Source: Limnomonas spitsbergensis (taxonomy: Eukaryota; Chlorophyta; Chlorophyceae; Chlamydomonadales). Taken from it: a stretch of 64,000 bases of DNA. The stretch spans positions 930,001 through 994,000 of the forward strand of contig JAYJMM010000099.1 of assembly GCA_037349105.1 (NCBI GenBank), in the 5' to 3' direction. The position numbers and the translations under genes are program-made. Positions 44,601 through 51,599 of the stretch are shown here, in pieces (position 1 is the first letter of the stretch; every line of letters begins with the position of its first letter). Under the pieces are notes generated by a model, which saw only the letters and a program-made list of their open reading frames with translations, had not been told where the DNA came from and made no database searches.

Positions 44601-47600
44601 TGTCCTGATCCCCCGCACCTCTTTTATGCCAGGTGGACCACACCACCTGGCCATCACACACATTTGTCCTGATCCCCCGCACCTCTCTTATGCCAGGTGG
44701 ACCACACCTCCTGGCCATCACACACATTTGTCCTGATCCCCCGCACCTCTTTAATGCCAGGTGGACCACACCACCTGGCCATCACACACATTTGTCCTGA
44801 TCCTCCGCACCTCTCTTATGCCAGGTGGACCACACCTCCTGGCCATCACACACATTTGTCCTGATCCCCCGCACCTCTCTTATGCCAGGTGGACCACACC
44901 TCCTGGCCATCACACACATTTGTCCTGATCCCCCGCACCTCTTTTATGCCAGGTGGACCACACCACCTGGCCATCAAACACATTTGTCCTGATCCCCCGC
45001 ACCTCTCTTATGCCAGGTGGACCACAACACCTGGCCATCACACACATTTGTCCTGATCCCCCGCACCTCTCTTATGCCAGGTGGACCACACCACCTGGCC
45101 ATCACACACATTTGTCCTGATCCTCGCACCTCTTTTATGCCAGGTGGACCACAACACCTGGCCATCACACACATTTGTCCTGATCCCCCGCACCTCTCTT
45201 ATGCCAGGTGGACCACTACACCTGGCCATCACACACATTTGTCCTGATCCCCCGCACCTCTCTTATGCCAGGTGGACCACACCACCTGGCCATCACACAC
45301 ATTTGTCCTGATCCCCCGCACCTCTCTTATGCCAGGTGGACCACACCACCTGGCCATCACACACATTTGTCCTGATCCCCTGCACCTCTCTTATGCCAGG
45401 TGGACCACACCACCTGGCCATCACACACATTTGTCCTGATCCCCCGCACCTCTTTTATGCCAGGTGGACCACACCACCTGGCCATCACACACATTTGTCC
45501 TGATCCCCCGCACCTCTCTTATGCCAGGTGGACCACAACACCTGGCCATCACACACATTTGTCCTGATACCCCGCACCTCTCTTATGCCAGGTGGACCAC
45601 AACACCTGGCCATCACACACATTTGTCCTGATCCCCCGCACCTCTTTTATGCAAGGTGGACCACACCACCTGGCCATCACACACATTTGTCCTGATCCCC
45701 CGCACCTCTCTTATGCCAGGTGGACCACAACACCTGGCCATCACACACATTTGTCCTGATCCCCCGCACCTCTTTTATGCCAGGTGGACCACTACACCTG
45801 GCCATCACACACATTTGTCCTGATCCCCCGCACCTCTTTTATGCAAGGTGGACCACTACACCTGGCCATCACACACATTTGTCCTGATCCCCCGCACCTC
45901 TCTTATGCCAGGTGGACCACAACACCTGGCCATCACACACATTTGTCCTGATCCCCCGCACCTCTTTTATGCCAGGTGGACCACTACACCTGGCCATCAC
46001 ACACATTTGTCCTGATCCCCCGCACCTCTTTTATGCAAGGTGGACCACACCACCTGGCCATCACACACATTTGTCCTGATCCCCCGCACCTCTCTTATGC
46101 CAGGTGGACCACAACACCTGGCCATCACATACATTTGTCCTGATCCCCCGCACCTCTTTTATGCCAGGTGGACCTCACCTCCTGGCCATCACACACATTT
46201 GTCCTGATCCCCCGCACCTCTTTTATGCCAGGTGGACCACACCTCCTGGCCATCACACACATTTGTCCTGATCCCCCGCACCTCTCTTATGCCAGGTGGA
46301 CCACTACACTTGGCCATCACACACATTTGTCCTGATACCCCGCACCTCTCTTATGCCAGGTGGACCACACCTCCTGGCCATCACACACATTTGTCCTGAT
46401 CCCCCGCACCTCTCTTATGCCAGGTGGACCACACCACCTGGCCAACACACACATTTGTCCTGATCCCCCGCATCTCTCTTATGCCAGGTGGACCACACCA
46501 CCTGGCCATCACACACATTTGTCCTGATACCCCGCACCTCTCTTATGCCAGGTGGACCACACCACCTGGCCATCACACACATTTGTCCTGATCCCCCGCA
46601 CCTCTCTTATGCCAGGTGGACCACACCACCTGGCCATCACACACATTTGTCCTGATCCCCCGCACCTCTCTTATGCCAGGTGGACCACACCACCTGGCCA
46701 TCACACACATTTGTCCTGATCCCCCGCACCTCTCTTATGCCAGGTGGACCACACCACCTGGCCATCACACACATTGTCCTGATCCCCCGCACCTCTCTTA
46801 TGCCAGGTGGACCACACCACCTGGCCATCACACACATTTGTCCTGATCCCCCGCATCTCTCTTATGCCAGGTGGACCACACCTCCCGCCCGCTGCTCAAG
46901 TACGTGTGCTCTCATGTGCTCAACTCCAAGCGGGCGGACAGGGTGTTCCTGGGACGCTCGCATTCGATGCTGGGAGGCGAGGTGAGGCAGGCCAGGGCCT
47001 GGATTACGCCACAATTCAGCTGCAATTCAGCTACAATGCAGGTACAATTCAGACACGATTAAGCTGCGAATCAGCTACAATGCAGGCACGATTCAGCTAC
47101 AATTCAGCTACAACCCAGGTGCACTACGGCGTATGACCGGGGCCTGGTGCAGAATGGAGATCCACCATCGCATATCCATCATCGCAGGTTTTAGGGCCAT
47201 CAGGACCTCCTCCCCTTGGGGTGCCCCTTTCGATCTCGAACTGGGAATCAAATTCAAATACCATTCGCTAATGCGCAGCCTCCCCTACAGGAGTCCCATG
47301 CCAGCCCCAACGGGCTACTACGGCCACTTTTACAAATTCGAATCTGGTCCTTGCATGCGCCACTCTTCCTGCAGGCGCACCGTTCCAGCCGGAGGCAATC
47401 AACGCCATGTCTTCATAGTTTTCAAATCCAAATGTTGTCGGTGCATGTGCCCCCCTATCCACCCTTGCAGGAGTCCCACGCCAGCCGGCGGCTTCTCAGC
47501 AGCTTCCTCGACGTGGCCAACATGTTGAACTTCAGCGCGTCCCGGCGGGCTTTGACGGGCGGGTTTGAGGACGATGGTTGCCGTGCCGCAGAGACCGACA

Positions 47601-50600
47601 TGGTGCATATCATTGCAGTGCAGGTGAGGCGTACATCATGGCAGTACATCATGGCAGTACAGAAAATTCGTACATCATTTATGTGTAGGTCGGGTACACA
47701 TGATTGTCGTACAGGGAGGGTGTACATCAAGGCATTAAGGCCAAGGTGTTCATCTGTGCAGTACAGTCAAGGCGTATATATTTGCAGTACAGGGTAAGGG
47801 TACATCATGGCAATACAGGTTGTGAGATTTAAAGCTCGGATGTGTATGCTGCGCTTGCCATCGGTTCATCTTCAAACCAAACCCGTCATGCCACACCACG
47901 CACTCTAGTCGGCATTTTTCAGAGGTCCTACCCCCTTGGTCTTGTCCCATGCTGGTCCCATGCCCTCCTCGCTCGCCACCATGCCTGTCCTATGCCCCCT
48001 GGCTCGCTAGCCCCTCACCCAACCTCTCCCGCTTGCCTGCTTCTCTCCAAGCCCCTCCTGGCCCAGCCATGCCTGCCCCTCACCCCGCCCCTGCCCCTCA
48101 CCCCGCTACTCACCTGCCACCCACCAGGCCCCTATTGGCCTGGACATGCATGCCCCTCACCCGCCCCTCACTGTTTACCTGCCCCTCCACCAGGCCCCTA
48201 TTGGCCTGGACATGCATGCCCCTCACCCGCCCCTCACTGTTTACCTGACCCTCCACCAGGCCCCTATTGGCCTGGACATGCATGCCCCTCACCCGCCCCT
48301 CACTGTTTACCTGACCCTCCACCAGGCCCCTATTGGCCTGGACATGCATGCCCCTCACCCGCCCCTCACTGTTTACCTGACCCTCCACCAGGCCCCTATT
48401 GGCCTGGACATGCATGCCCCTCACCCGCCCCTCACTGTTTACCTGACCCTCCACCAGGCCCCTATTGGCCTGGACATGCATGCCCCTCACCCGCCCCTCA
48501 CTGTTTACCTGACCCTCCACCAGGCCCCTATTGGCCTGGAAATGCATGCCCCTCACCCGCCCCTCACTGTTTACCTGCCTTCCCACCAGGCCCCTATTGG
48601 CCTGGACATGCATGCCCCTCACCCGCCCCTCACTGTTTACCTGACCCTCCACCAGGCCCCTATTGGCCTGGACATGCATGCCCCTCACCCGCCCCTCACT
48701 GTTTACCTGACCCTCCACCAGGCGCCTATTGGCCTGGACATGCATGCCCCTCACCCGCCCCTTACTGTTTACCTGAATTTCCACCAGGCCCCTATTGGCC
48801 TGGACAAGCATGCCCCTCACCCGCCCCTCACTGTTTACCTGACCCTCCACCAGGCCCCTATTGGCCTGGACATGCATGCCCCTCACCCGCCCCTCACTGT
48901 TTACCTGACCCTCCACCAGGCCCCTATTGGCCTGGACATGCATGCCCCTCACCCGCCCCTCACTGTTTACCTGACCCTCCACCAGGCCCCTATTGGCCTG
49001 GACATGCATGCCCCTCACCCGCCCCTCACTGTTTACCTGCCCCCCCACCAGGCCCCTATTGGCCTGGACATGCATGCCCCTCAACCGCCCCTCAATGTTT
49101 ACCTGCCCCCCCCACCAGGCCCCTATTGGCCTGGACATGCATGCCCCTCACCCGCCCCTCACTGTTTACCTGACCCTCCACCAGGCACCTATTGGCCTGG
49201 ACATGCATGCCCCTCACCCCGCACCGCTACTCACCTGCCACCCACCAGGCCCCTATTGGCCTGGACAAGCATACCCCTCACCCGCCCCTCACTGTTTACC
49301 TGCCACCCACCAGGCCCCTATTGGCCTGGACATGCATGCCCCTCACCCGCCCCTCACTGTTTACCTGACCCTCCACCAGGCCCCTGTTGGCCTGGACATG
49401 CATGCCCCTCACCCGCCCCTCACTGTTTACCTGAATTTCCACCAGGCCCCTATTGGCCTGGACAAGCATGCCCCTCACCCGCCCCTCACTGTTTACCTGA
49501 CCCTCCACCAGCCCCTATTGGCCTGGACATGCATGCCCCTCACCCGCCCCTCACTATTTATCTGACCCTCCACCAGGCCCCTATTGGCCTGGACATGCAT
49601 GCCCCTCACCCGCCCCTCACTGTTTACCTGACCCTCCACCAGGCCCATATTGGCCTGGACATGCATGCCCCTCACCCGCCCCTCACTGTTTACCTGACCC
49701 TCCACCAGGCCCCTATTGGCCTGGACATGCATGCCCCTCACCCCGCACCGCTACTCACCTGCCACCCACCAGGCCCCTATTGGCCTGGACATGCATGCCC
49801 CTCACCCGCCCCTCACTGTTTACCTGACCCTCCACCAGGCCCCTATTGGCCTGGACATGCATGCCCCTCACCCGCCCCTCACTGTTTACCTGCCACCCAC
49901 CAGGCCCCTATTGGCCTGGACATGCATGCCCCTCACCCGCCCCTCACTGTTTACCTGACCCTCCACCAGGCCCCTATTGGCCTGGACATGCATGCCCCTC
50001 ACCCGCCCCTCACTGTTTACCTGACCCTCCACCAGGTCCCTATTGGCCTGGACATGCATGCCCCTAACCCGCCCCTCACTGTTTACCTGACCCTCCACCA
50101 GGCCCCAATCGGCCTGGACATGCATGCCCCTCACTCGCCCCTCACAATTTACCTGACCCTCCACCAGGCCCCTATTGGCCTGGAAATGCATGCCCCTCAC
50201 CCGCCCCTCACTGTTTACCTGACCCTCCACCAGGCCCCTATTGGCCTGGACATGCATGCCCCTCACCCGCCCCTCACTGTTTACCTGACCCTCCACCAGG
50301 CCCCTATTGGCCTGGACAAGCATGCCCCTCACCCGCCCCTCACTGTTTACCTGACCCTCCACCAGGCCCCTATTGGCCTGGACATGCATGCCCCTCACCC
50401 CGCACCTCTACTCACCTGCCACCCACCAGGCCCCTATTGGCCTGGACATGCATGCCCCTCACCCGCCCCTCACTGTTTACCTGACCCTCCACCAGGCCCC
50501 TATTGGCCTGGACAAGCATGCCCCTCACCCGCCCCTCACTGTTTACCTGACCCTCCACCATGCCCCTATTGGCCTGGATATGCATGCCCCTCACCCCGCA

Positions 50601-51193
50601 CCGCTACTCACCTGCCACCCACCAGGCCCCTATTGGCCTGGACAAGCATGCCCCTCACCCGCCCCTCACTGTTTACCTGCCACCCACCAGGCCCCTATTG
50701 GCCTGGACATGCATGCCCCTCACCCGCCCCTCACTGTTTACCTGACCCTCCACCAGGCCCCTGTTGGCCTGGACATGCATGCCCCTCACCCGCCCCTCAC
50801 TGTTTACCTGACCCTCCACCAGGTCCCTATTGGCCTGGACATGCATGCCCCTCACCCGCCCCTCACTGTTTACCTGACCCTCCACCAGGCCCCTATTGGC
50901 CTGGACATGCATGCCCCTCACCCGCCCCTCACTGTTTACCTGACCCTCCACCAGGCCCCTATTGGCCTGGACATGCATGCCCCTCACCCGCCCCTCACTG
51001 TTTACCTGACCCTCCACCAGGCCCCTATTGGCCTGGACAAGCATGCCCCTCACCCGCCCCTCACTGTTTACCTGACCCCCACCAGGCCCCAATCGGCCTG
51101 TCCATGCCTGACAGTATCTTCCAGATCATCAGAAATAGCCGGAGTGCTGTGTTAGTGTACAAACACAGCGGCGCGTCCTCCTCCCTGCTTTGA
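8670..51193 (+). CDS. 28-exon gene: N-terminal charged region, Ser/Gly linker, central domain, two USP-like modules
   Basis: Exons: 8670-8763, 9761-9822, 10500-10548, 10964-11147, 11381-11482, 12559-12632, 13448-13533, 14460-14522, 16660-16713, 17909-19319, 19970-20460, 21951-22151, 22780-22890, 23686-23867, 24308-24404, 25308-25513, 36698-36862, 37605-37701, 38068-38140, 38447-38607, 39036-39431, 39857-39942, 40093-40159, 40773-40906, 42270-42369, 46871-46981, 47471-47623, 51086-51193. Every intron is GT-AG and every join keeps phase, with mixed phases 0, 1 and 2; the sum is 5,118 bases (1,705 residues). That consistency is the main argument that this is one gene. It starts MGIGPSKPVW, fitting the N-myristoylation pattern MGxxxS. 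Domain blocks are listed separately. The weakest choices are the exon 10 acceptor (17908/17909; an in-frame alternative is 17944/17945) and the 11.2-kb join from exon 16 to exon 17. The architecture is not one I recognise; it could also be two genes. Confidence 0.65.
8880..9760. repeat. CATGCA-rich degenerate repeats in intron 1
   Basis: Dozens of CCATGCA/ACACGCCATGCA motifs. Longer units CCATGCAGGCCTCACC and CCGCCGGTG recur at about 9025, 9190, 9513 and 9752; the last is the exon 2 acceptor and exon start (CCATGCAG, GTCTCACGAGACCTCCGGTG). The array appears to have spread from the exon 2 acceptor. Confidence 0.65.
9957..10120. repeat. ATATGAATA microsatellite plus a decayed copy of the exon 2 end
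   Basis: ATATGAATAATATGAATCAT-type repeats lie at 9957-10008. They are followed at about 10014-10045 by CCTTCCAAATGCAACTTGAC CCTCTCAAG and a GTAAAG donor-like site, a near copy of the end of exon 2 (TTTCCAAATGCAATTGGACC TCCTCAAG, GTAAGG). Confidence 0.65.
10338..10484. repeat. CTCCCAACCTCCTAACCT minisatellite in intron 2
   Basis: About 18 imperfect 8-18-bp units of CTCCYAACCT lie just upstream of the exon 3 acceptor at 10499/10500, where they extend the pyrimidine tract. Confidence 0.75.
11572..11720 (+). repeat. tandem copies of the exon 5 3' end including its donor
   Basis: GCACCCGTTGCCAAGGCGGC and CATGGAGCATTACTACCATGATAT, then GTGAGTCAACGGCTAAA, repeat exon 5 (11431-11482) and its donor with only a few substitutions. 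A third, truncated copy (GCACACGTTGCCAAGTCGGCC) starts at about 11690. The duplicated unit includes AT-rich intron sequence. Confidence 0.85.
11770..12170. other. CG/AT mosaic stretch, possible MITE relative
   Basis: It contains TACCGTAGATTAGC at about 11,776 and CTTACCGTAATCTACC at 12,000, CGCGCGATAAGCCGCGCGGA, and inverted GCCTTCCCGCG / GTGCGGGAAGGC. It resembles the MITEs at 5.3 and 7.0 kb in composition, but no clean element boundaries are visible. It lies in intron 5. Confidence 0.35.
13930..14458. repeat. about 60-bp repeats in intron 7
   Basis: Imperfect units of the type CCCCCTGCTGCTGCGGTGCA, TGCTGGCTCATCTGCCTGCC, CCCACTCACCTACCCACCCA run up to the exon 8 acceptor (ACCCCCTGCTCTACTCCAG). 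CCCCCTGCT is shared with the acceptor region. Confidence 0.75.
14660..15720. repeat. 40-bp CTGCCTGT array in intron 8 (about 25 units)
   Basis: The unit is GCCTACCTGCCTGCCTGTCT GCCTGTCTGCTTAATTGGGT, itself built of CTGC/CTGT tetranucleotides with an AATTGGG landmark. Length variants differ by whole tetramers. All open frames here are low-complexity artefacts. Confidence 0.9.
15830..16640. repeat. degenerate GCCTTGTGCTGCCTC / CCCTAAACCC intron filler
   Basis: Loose 55-75-base units alternate CTGCCTTTTGCTGCCTCCTG CTGTTAGTCC with telomere-like CCTAAACCCTAAACC. The stretch ends with CCTGCCTGC runs before the exon 9 acceptor. Confidence 0.7.
16714..17275 (+). repeat. 74-bp array starting at the exon 9 donor (about 7.5 units)
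   Basis: The unit starts GTTTGCAGTCATGGACCACC and ends GAAGGGGGTTCAG. The first unit begins exactly at the exon 9 donor (TACCAG, then GTTCGCAGTCATGGACC), so each unit boundary recreates a CAG-GTTTGC donor-like junction. Later units are nearly identical. Confidence 0.9.
17909..20460 (+). other. long low-complexity linker, exons 10-11 (residues 257-890)
   Basis: Exon 10 (1,411 bases) is the longest exon. It begins with an Ala-rich helical stretch (QNRAAAAAAARAAAAMEAVQ), then Ser/Gly/Ala-rich repeats of the type SGGGLS, SDSGK, RASNGGGLSKS and RASEGGGLRKSE. Exon 11 is Pro/Asn/Ser-rich and then acidic (a Glu run), ending EINRIQRIIGVE. The composition suggests a disordered, phosphorylatable linker. 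Strong GC bias contrasts with the introns. Confidence 0.6.
19376..19738. repeat. 24-bp array in intron 10 (about 15 units)
   Basis: The unit GGGATATTCCTCCACACTGT CAGG is nearly perfect. Because 24 is divisible by three, the array is open in several frames and appears to extend exon 10 in frame (QGDIPPHC repeats) past the GTGAGC donor at 19320. I treat it as intronic because exon 11 joins in phase at 19319. Confidence 0.9.
20461..21065 (+). repeat. 600-base polypurine (G/A) tract at the start of intron 11
   Basis: Almost pure GGGAGGAGGGG-type sequence follows the exon 11 donor. The exon-donor string GGAGGTTTGT is repeated at about 20871-20880. Such tracts can form triplex or G-quadruplex DNA. 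Confidence 0.85.
21285..21950 (+). repeat. serial decayed copies of the exon 12 start
   Basis: The copy at 21857-21908 repeats the acceptor tract, AGGCTGCCTTAATGGATCAG, ACCTACCAAATGGTGGGACA and GATCCT, almost identical to exon 12 (21951 on). Older copies with ATGGATC or GACAGATC landmarks occur near 21297, 21356, 21492, 21595 and 21711. Flanking AGATCTAAGATC-type intron sequence is copied too. Confidence 0.75.
22470..23350 (+). repeat. decayed copies of exon 13, both ends
   Basis: Upstream, TTGCAGCAGCACGTGGGTGA TGCCTGTGTTACCATG (about 22473-22508) mimics the acceptor and first 30 bases of exon 13. Downstream, GGACATGATCATGGAGGCAA CACCAGCCAAG (about 23246-23275, also 23113-23140 and 22994-23022) mimics its last 30 bases and is followed by a G-rich tract like the real donor region. 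Confidence 0.75.
23836..24243 (+). repeat. about 60-bp array copying the exon 14 end and donor (about 7 units)
   Basis: The exon 14 end GATCTCAGATCTGAGGACGC AGAACTTCTTTGG with donor GTGAGTTTGGAGGTGTGGG recurs every 55-65 bases with a few substitutions. Most copies keep TTTGGGTGGGT or TTTAGGTGGGT at the donor position. Confidence 0.85.
24811..25307 (+). repeat. decayed copies of the exon 16 acceptor in C-rich intron 15
   Basis: Copies of CAGGCTGGTAGTGGTTACAG CCTCA (exon 16 start) occur at about 24815 (GCAGGCTGGTACGTGGCACT) and 25136-25162 (CAGACTGGTAGTGGTTACAG), separated by CCCCTACC-rich sequence. Confidence 0.7.
25515..35754. repeat. 10.2-kb array of a 75-bp unit (about 136 copies) in intron 16
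   Basis: After a GT dinucleotide run and a G run next to the exon 16 donor, the unit (GTGCAGGCCAGACCAGCTTT, GACTGACTGCTGGTCCACTG, GGCATGTGGTGGGAGCATTA, TAAGTGTGTGGTGTA) repeats with only a few polymorphic positions (gCa/gTa in GGGcATG, aGTg/aGCg, catT/catC). The length 75 is divisible by three, so the minus strand is open for thousands of codons; this is not evidence for a gene. CCAGACCAGC and CTGACTGCTGGTCC give each unit weak dyad symmetry (ACCAG/CTGGT). Confidence 0.97.
35755..35825 (+). repeat. decayed copy of the exon 16 3' end beyond the 75-bp array
   Basis: GGGGGAAGCAGCTGCTGACG GGTAGAGTGTGGGCTATTTGG, then GGAGGGGCAAGGCGCGTGGGTGGGTG, parallels the end of exon 16 (GGGGGAAGCGGCTGTTGAGG, AACAGCGTGTTGGACTACATG, AGGGGCCAG, then GTGTGTGTG). 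So the giant array is bounded by exon 16 and its degenerate duplicate. Confidence 0.65.
35979..36160 (+). other. exon-like segment in intron 16, not included in the gene model
   Basis: A good acceptor (CTTTTTCAG) precedes a frame of about 45 codons that stops whether entered in phase 0 or 2. Its end (GCGTGTAGCTGACATGTGCTG, AAATAAGAAGCA) resembles 41346-41378 (AAGTGTAGCTGCGCC, AAATAAGAAGCACTGTCCATG), suggesting an interspersed or duplicated segment rather than an exon. If used as an alternative exon it would truncate the protein. Confidence 0.35.
37680..37830 (+). repeat. about 34-bp copies of the exon 18 end and donor
   Basis: GTACAGTCACTCATAGAGGC G with donor GTGAGTCAGGGCG is followed by GTACAGTCACTCATTGAGGC G with GTGAGACAGGGCG, GTACAGCCAATAATTGAGGC G with GTGAGACTGGGTG, and a weaker fourth copy. 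Each keeps a GTGAG donor. Confidence 0.85.
38885..38945 (+). repeat. decayed copy of the exon 21 acceptor and start
   Basis: CCCCAGGACCTGCCCGAGCT CCTCACCGTTGTGCACAGCA TGGACATCAGCATGACTT is a near copy of the exon 21 start at 39036, including CAACCCCAG before it. A TGA interrupts it after 17 codons. Confidence 0.85.
39660..39760 (+). repeat. decayed copy of exon 22
   Basis: TTTGTACAGCTTGTACCGCA AATCCTTATGCCTGGTAAGG ATGAGCTGTAC, then GTGGTCAGGGCGCCTGG, matches exon 22 (TTTGTACAGCTTGTGCTGAG, CATCCTGCGGCCCGGCAAGG, ATGAGCTGTTTC, GTGGTCAGAGCTCCCTGG) with substitutions and a deletion. Further TTGTACAGC strings around it look like reduced acceptor copies. Confidence 0.8.
40144..40575 (+). repeat. 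60-bp array copying the exon 23 end and donor (six extra copies)
   Basis: GAGATAGAGTACCTG with donor GTGAGT recurs at about 40233, 40314, 40374, 40434, 40494 and 40554. Copies are separated by CTTAACCCTAAACCCTAAACC telomere-like strings; the last four are spaced exactly 60 bases apart. The original is AAGATAGAGTACCTG-GTGAGT at 40145-40165. Confidence 0.95.
40950..40990 (+). repeat. copy of the exon 24 end and donor
   Basis: CCTGTCGCCAGCGTGTCGGT TGGGTGCGTGCATGGCA repeats the end of exon 24 (CCAGTCGCCAGCGTGTCGGT TGG, donor GTGAGTGCATGGCA) about 74 bases downstream, with one donor base changed. Confidence 0.85.
41145..41310. repeat. 32-bp GCATGGCTGACCGTGCATGC minisatellite in intron 24
   Basis: About five units of CAGCATGGCTGACCGTGCAT GCACAGGCCCATG, some with CAGCATACACAGGCCCATG inserted. 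Confidence 0.85.
42362..43530 (+). repeat. 40-bp array seeded at the exon 25 donor (about 29 units)
   Basis: Exon 25 ends GCATGGTGCAG followed by GTAGGACCCAGGAGATCGGG. The unit is GGTGCAGGTAGGACCCAGGA GATCGGGGTTGAGGGCGCAG, so every copy recreates the last exonic bases and the donor. The first units are near identical; AT substitutions and length changes increase after 43,000. Confidence 0.95.
43538..43592 (+). repeat. decayed internal copy of exon 25 between two arrays
   Basis: ACTGCCCTGCTGGTCAAACC, then GATGTGCACAATGATTCAGT GGGACCCG, parallels exon 25 (TTCTGCTGGTCAAGTCGTCG, AATGCGCAATGATCAAATGG, GGACCCG). It lies exactly where the donor-type array (exon 25) meets the acceptor-type array (exon 26). 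Confidence 0.75.
43589..46870 (+). repeat. 64-bp array carrying the exon 26 acceptor and exon start (about 51 units)
   Basis: The unit GTGGACCACACCACCTGGCC, ATCACACACATTTGTCCTGA, TCCCCCGCACCTCTCTTATG, CCAG repeats up to the real exon 26 (CTTATGCCAG, GTGGACCACACCTCCCGCCC). Each unit therefore ends in a complete pyrimidine-AG acceptor and begins with the first 11-13 exonic bases. 64 is not a multiple of three, so upstream acceptors would shift the frame except every third unit. Confidence 0.97.
47000..47470 (+). repeat. short repeats and decayed exon 27 starts in intron 26
   Basis: CAGCTACAATGCAGGYACAATT-type 15-25-base repeats lie at 47020-47120. TACAGGAGTCCCATGCCAGCC at about 47287 and GCAGGCGCACCGTTCCAGCCGG at about 47372 copy the exon 27 acceptor and start (GCAGGAGTCCCACGCCAGCCGG). 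Confidence 0.75.
47600..47820 (+). repeat. decayed copies of the exon 27 end and donor
   Basis: Exon 27 ends GTGCATATCATTGCAGTGCAG with donor GTGAGGC. GTACATCATGGCAGTACA-type copies recur at about 47630-47660, 47700-47720, 47755-47800 and 47798-47820, several followed by GG or GT. Confidence 0.65.
48061..51085 (+). repeat. 66-bp array carrying the exon 28 acceptor and exon start, in frame (about 45 units)
   Basis: The unit GCCCCTATTGGCCTGGACAT, GCATGCCCCTCACCCGCCCC, TCACTGTTTACCTGACCCTC, CACCAG ends in an acceptor and begins with the first codons of exon 28 (GCCCCAATCGGCCTG). Because 66 is a multiple of three and the frame is stop-free, the array is open in phase with exon 28 from 48146 to the gene's stop. 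Variants include a CCCCGCACCGCTACTCACCTG unit and AATTTCC for ACCCTCC. Confidence 0.97.
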
Positions 51194-51217
51194 AAAGGAA
51201 GCGGAAGAAGCGGAGGC

Positions 51218-51525
51218 AGAGTGCTGTGTTGGTGTACAAACACAGTGGCACATCCGTCTTGCCGTTTTAAGCAGGCAGGAGAAGAATTGGAGCCGCTGGG
51301 ACATGGGGTGGGCGGGACATGGCATGAGGCACAGCTGGGACATGGGGTGGGCGAGGCATGGCATGAGGCACAGCTGGGACATGGGGTGGGCGGGACATGG
51401 CATGAGGCACAGCTGGGACATGGGGTGGGCGGGACATGGCATGAGGCACAGCTGGGGCGCACAGCTGGTTAACAAGCACAGCGGGGCCATCTTCTTTTCC
51501 TCGCTGTTGCTCTTAGGCAGCATCA
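51218..51525 (+). repeat. two decayed copies of the terminal exon, separated by a 42-bp-type minisatellite
   Basis: AGTGCTGTGTTGGTGTACAA ACACAGTGGCACATC (51220-51255, frame AVLVYKHSGTSVLPF-stop) and CTGGTTAACAAGCACAGCGG GGCCATC (about 51464-51490, LVNKHSGAI) copy the exon 28 end (AGTGCTGTGTTAGTGTACAA ACACAGCGGCGCGTC). Between them lie four units of GCTGGGACATGGGGTGGGCG GGACATGGCATGAGGCACA. Confidence 0.8.
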
Positions 51526-51599
51526 GGAAGCTCGGGATGCCGGGGAGGTGGCGGAGGCGGAACATGAAAGGCAGGACAGCTGTGACGCTGGTGAACAGA

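Larger units (their letters stand above)
42331..51193 (+). other. universal-stress-protein-like module 2, exons 25-28
   Basis: Roughly residues 1576-1697. LRCMVQVDHTSRPLLKYV (strand, acidic residue, helix) is followed by ADRVFLGRSHSMLGG, the helix SRRLLSSFLDVANML, AAETDMVHIIAVQ, and the final APIGLSMPDSIFQIIRNSRS then AVLVYK. The secondary-structure order mimics a second, more diverged USP repeat. It ends KHSGASSSLL and a TGA stop at 51191-51193. Two of its three introns are filled by splice-site-bearing tandem arrays. Confidence 0.5.

Noticed and set aside
48110..51092. Minus-strand frames (repeat MHVQANRGLVEGQVNSEGRV) over the 66-bp array
   Set aside because: Artefact of a 66-base period. 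Only the + frame has a link to a real exon, and that is reported as a possible splice extension.
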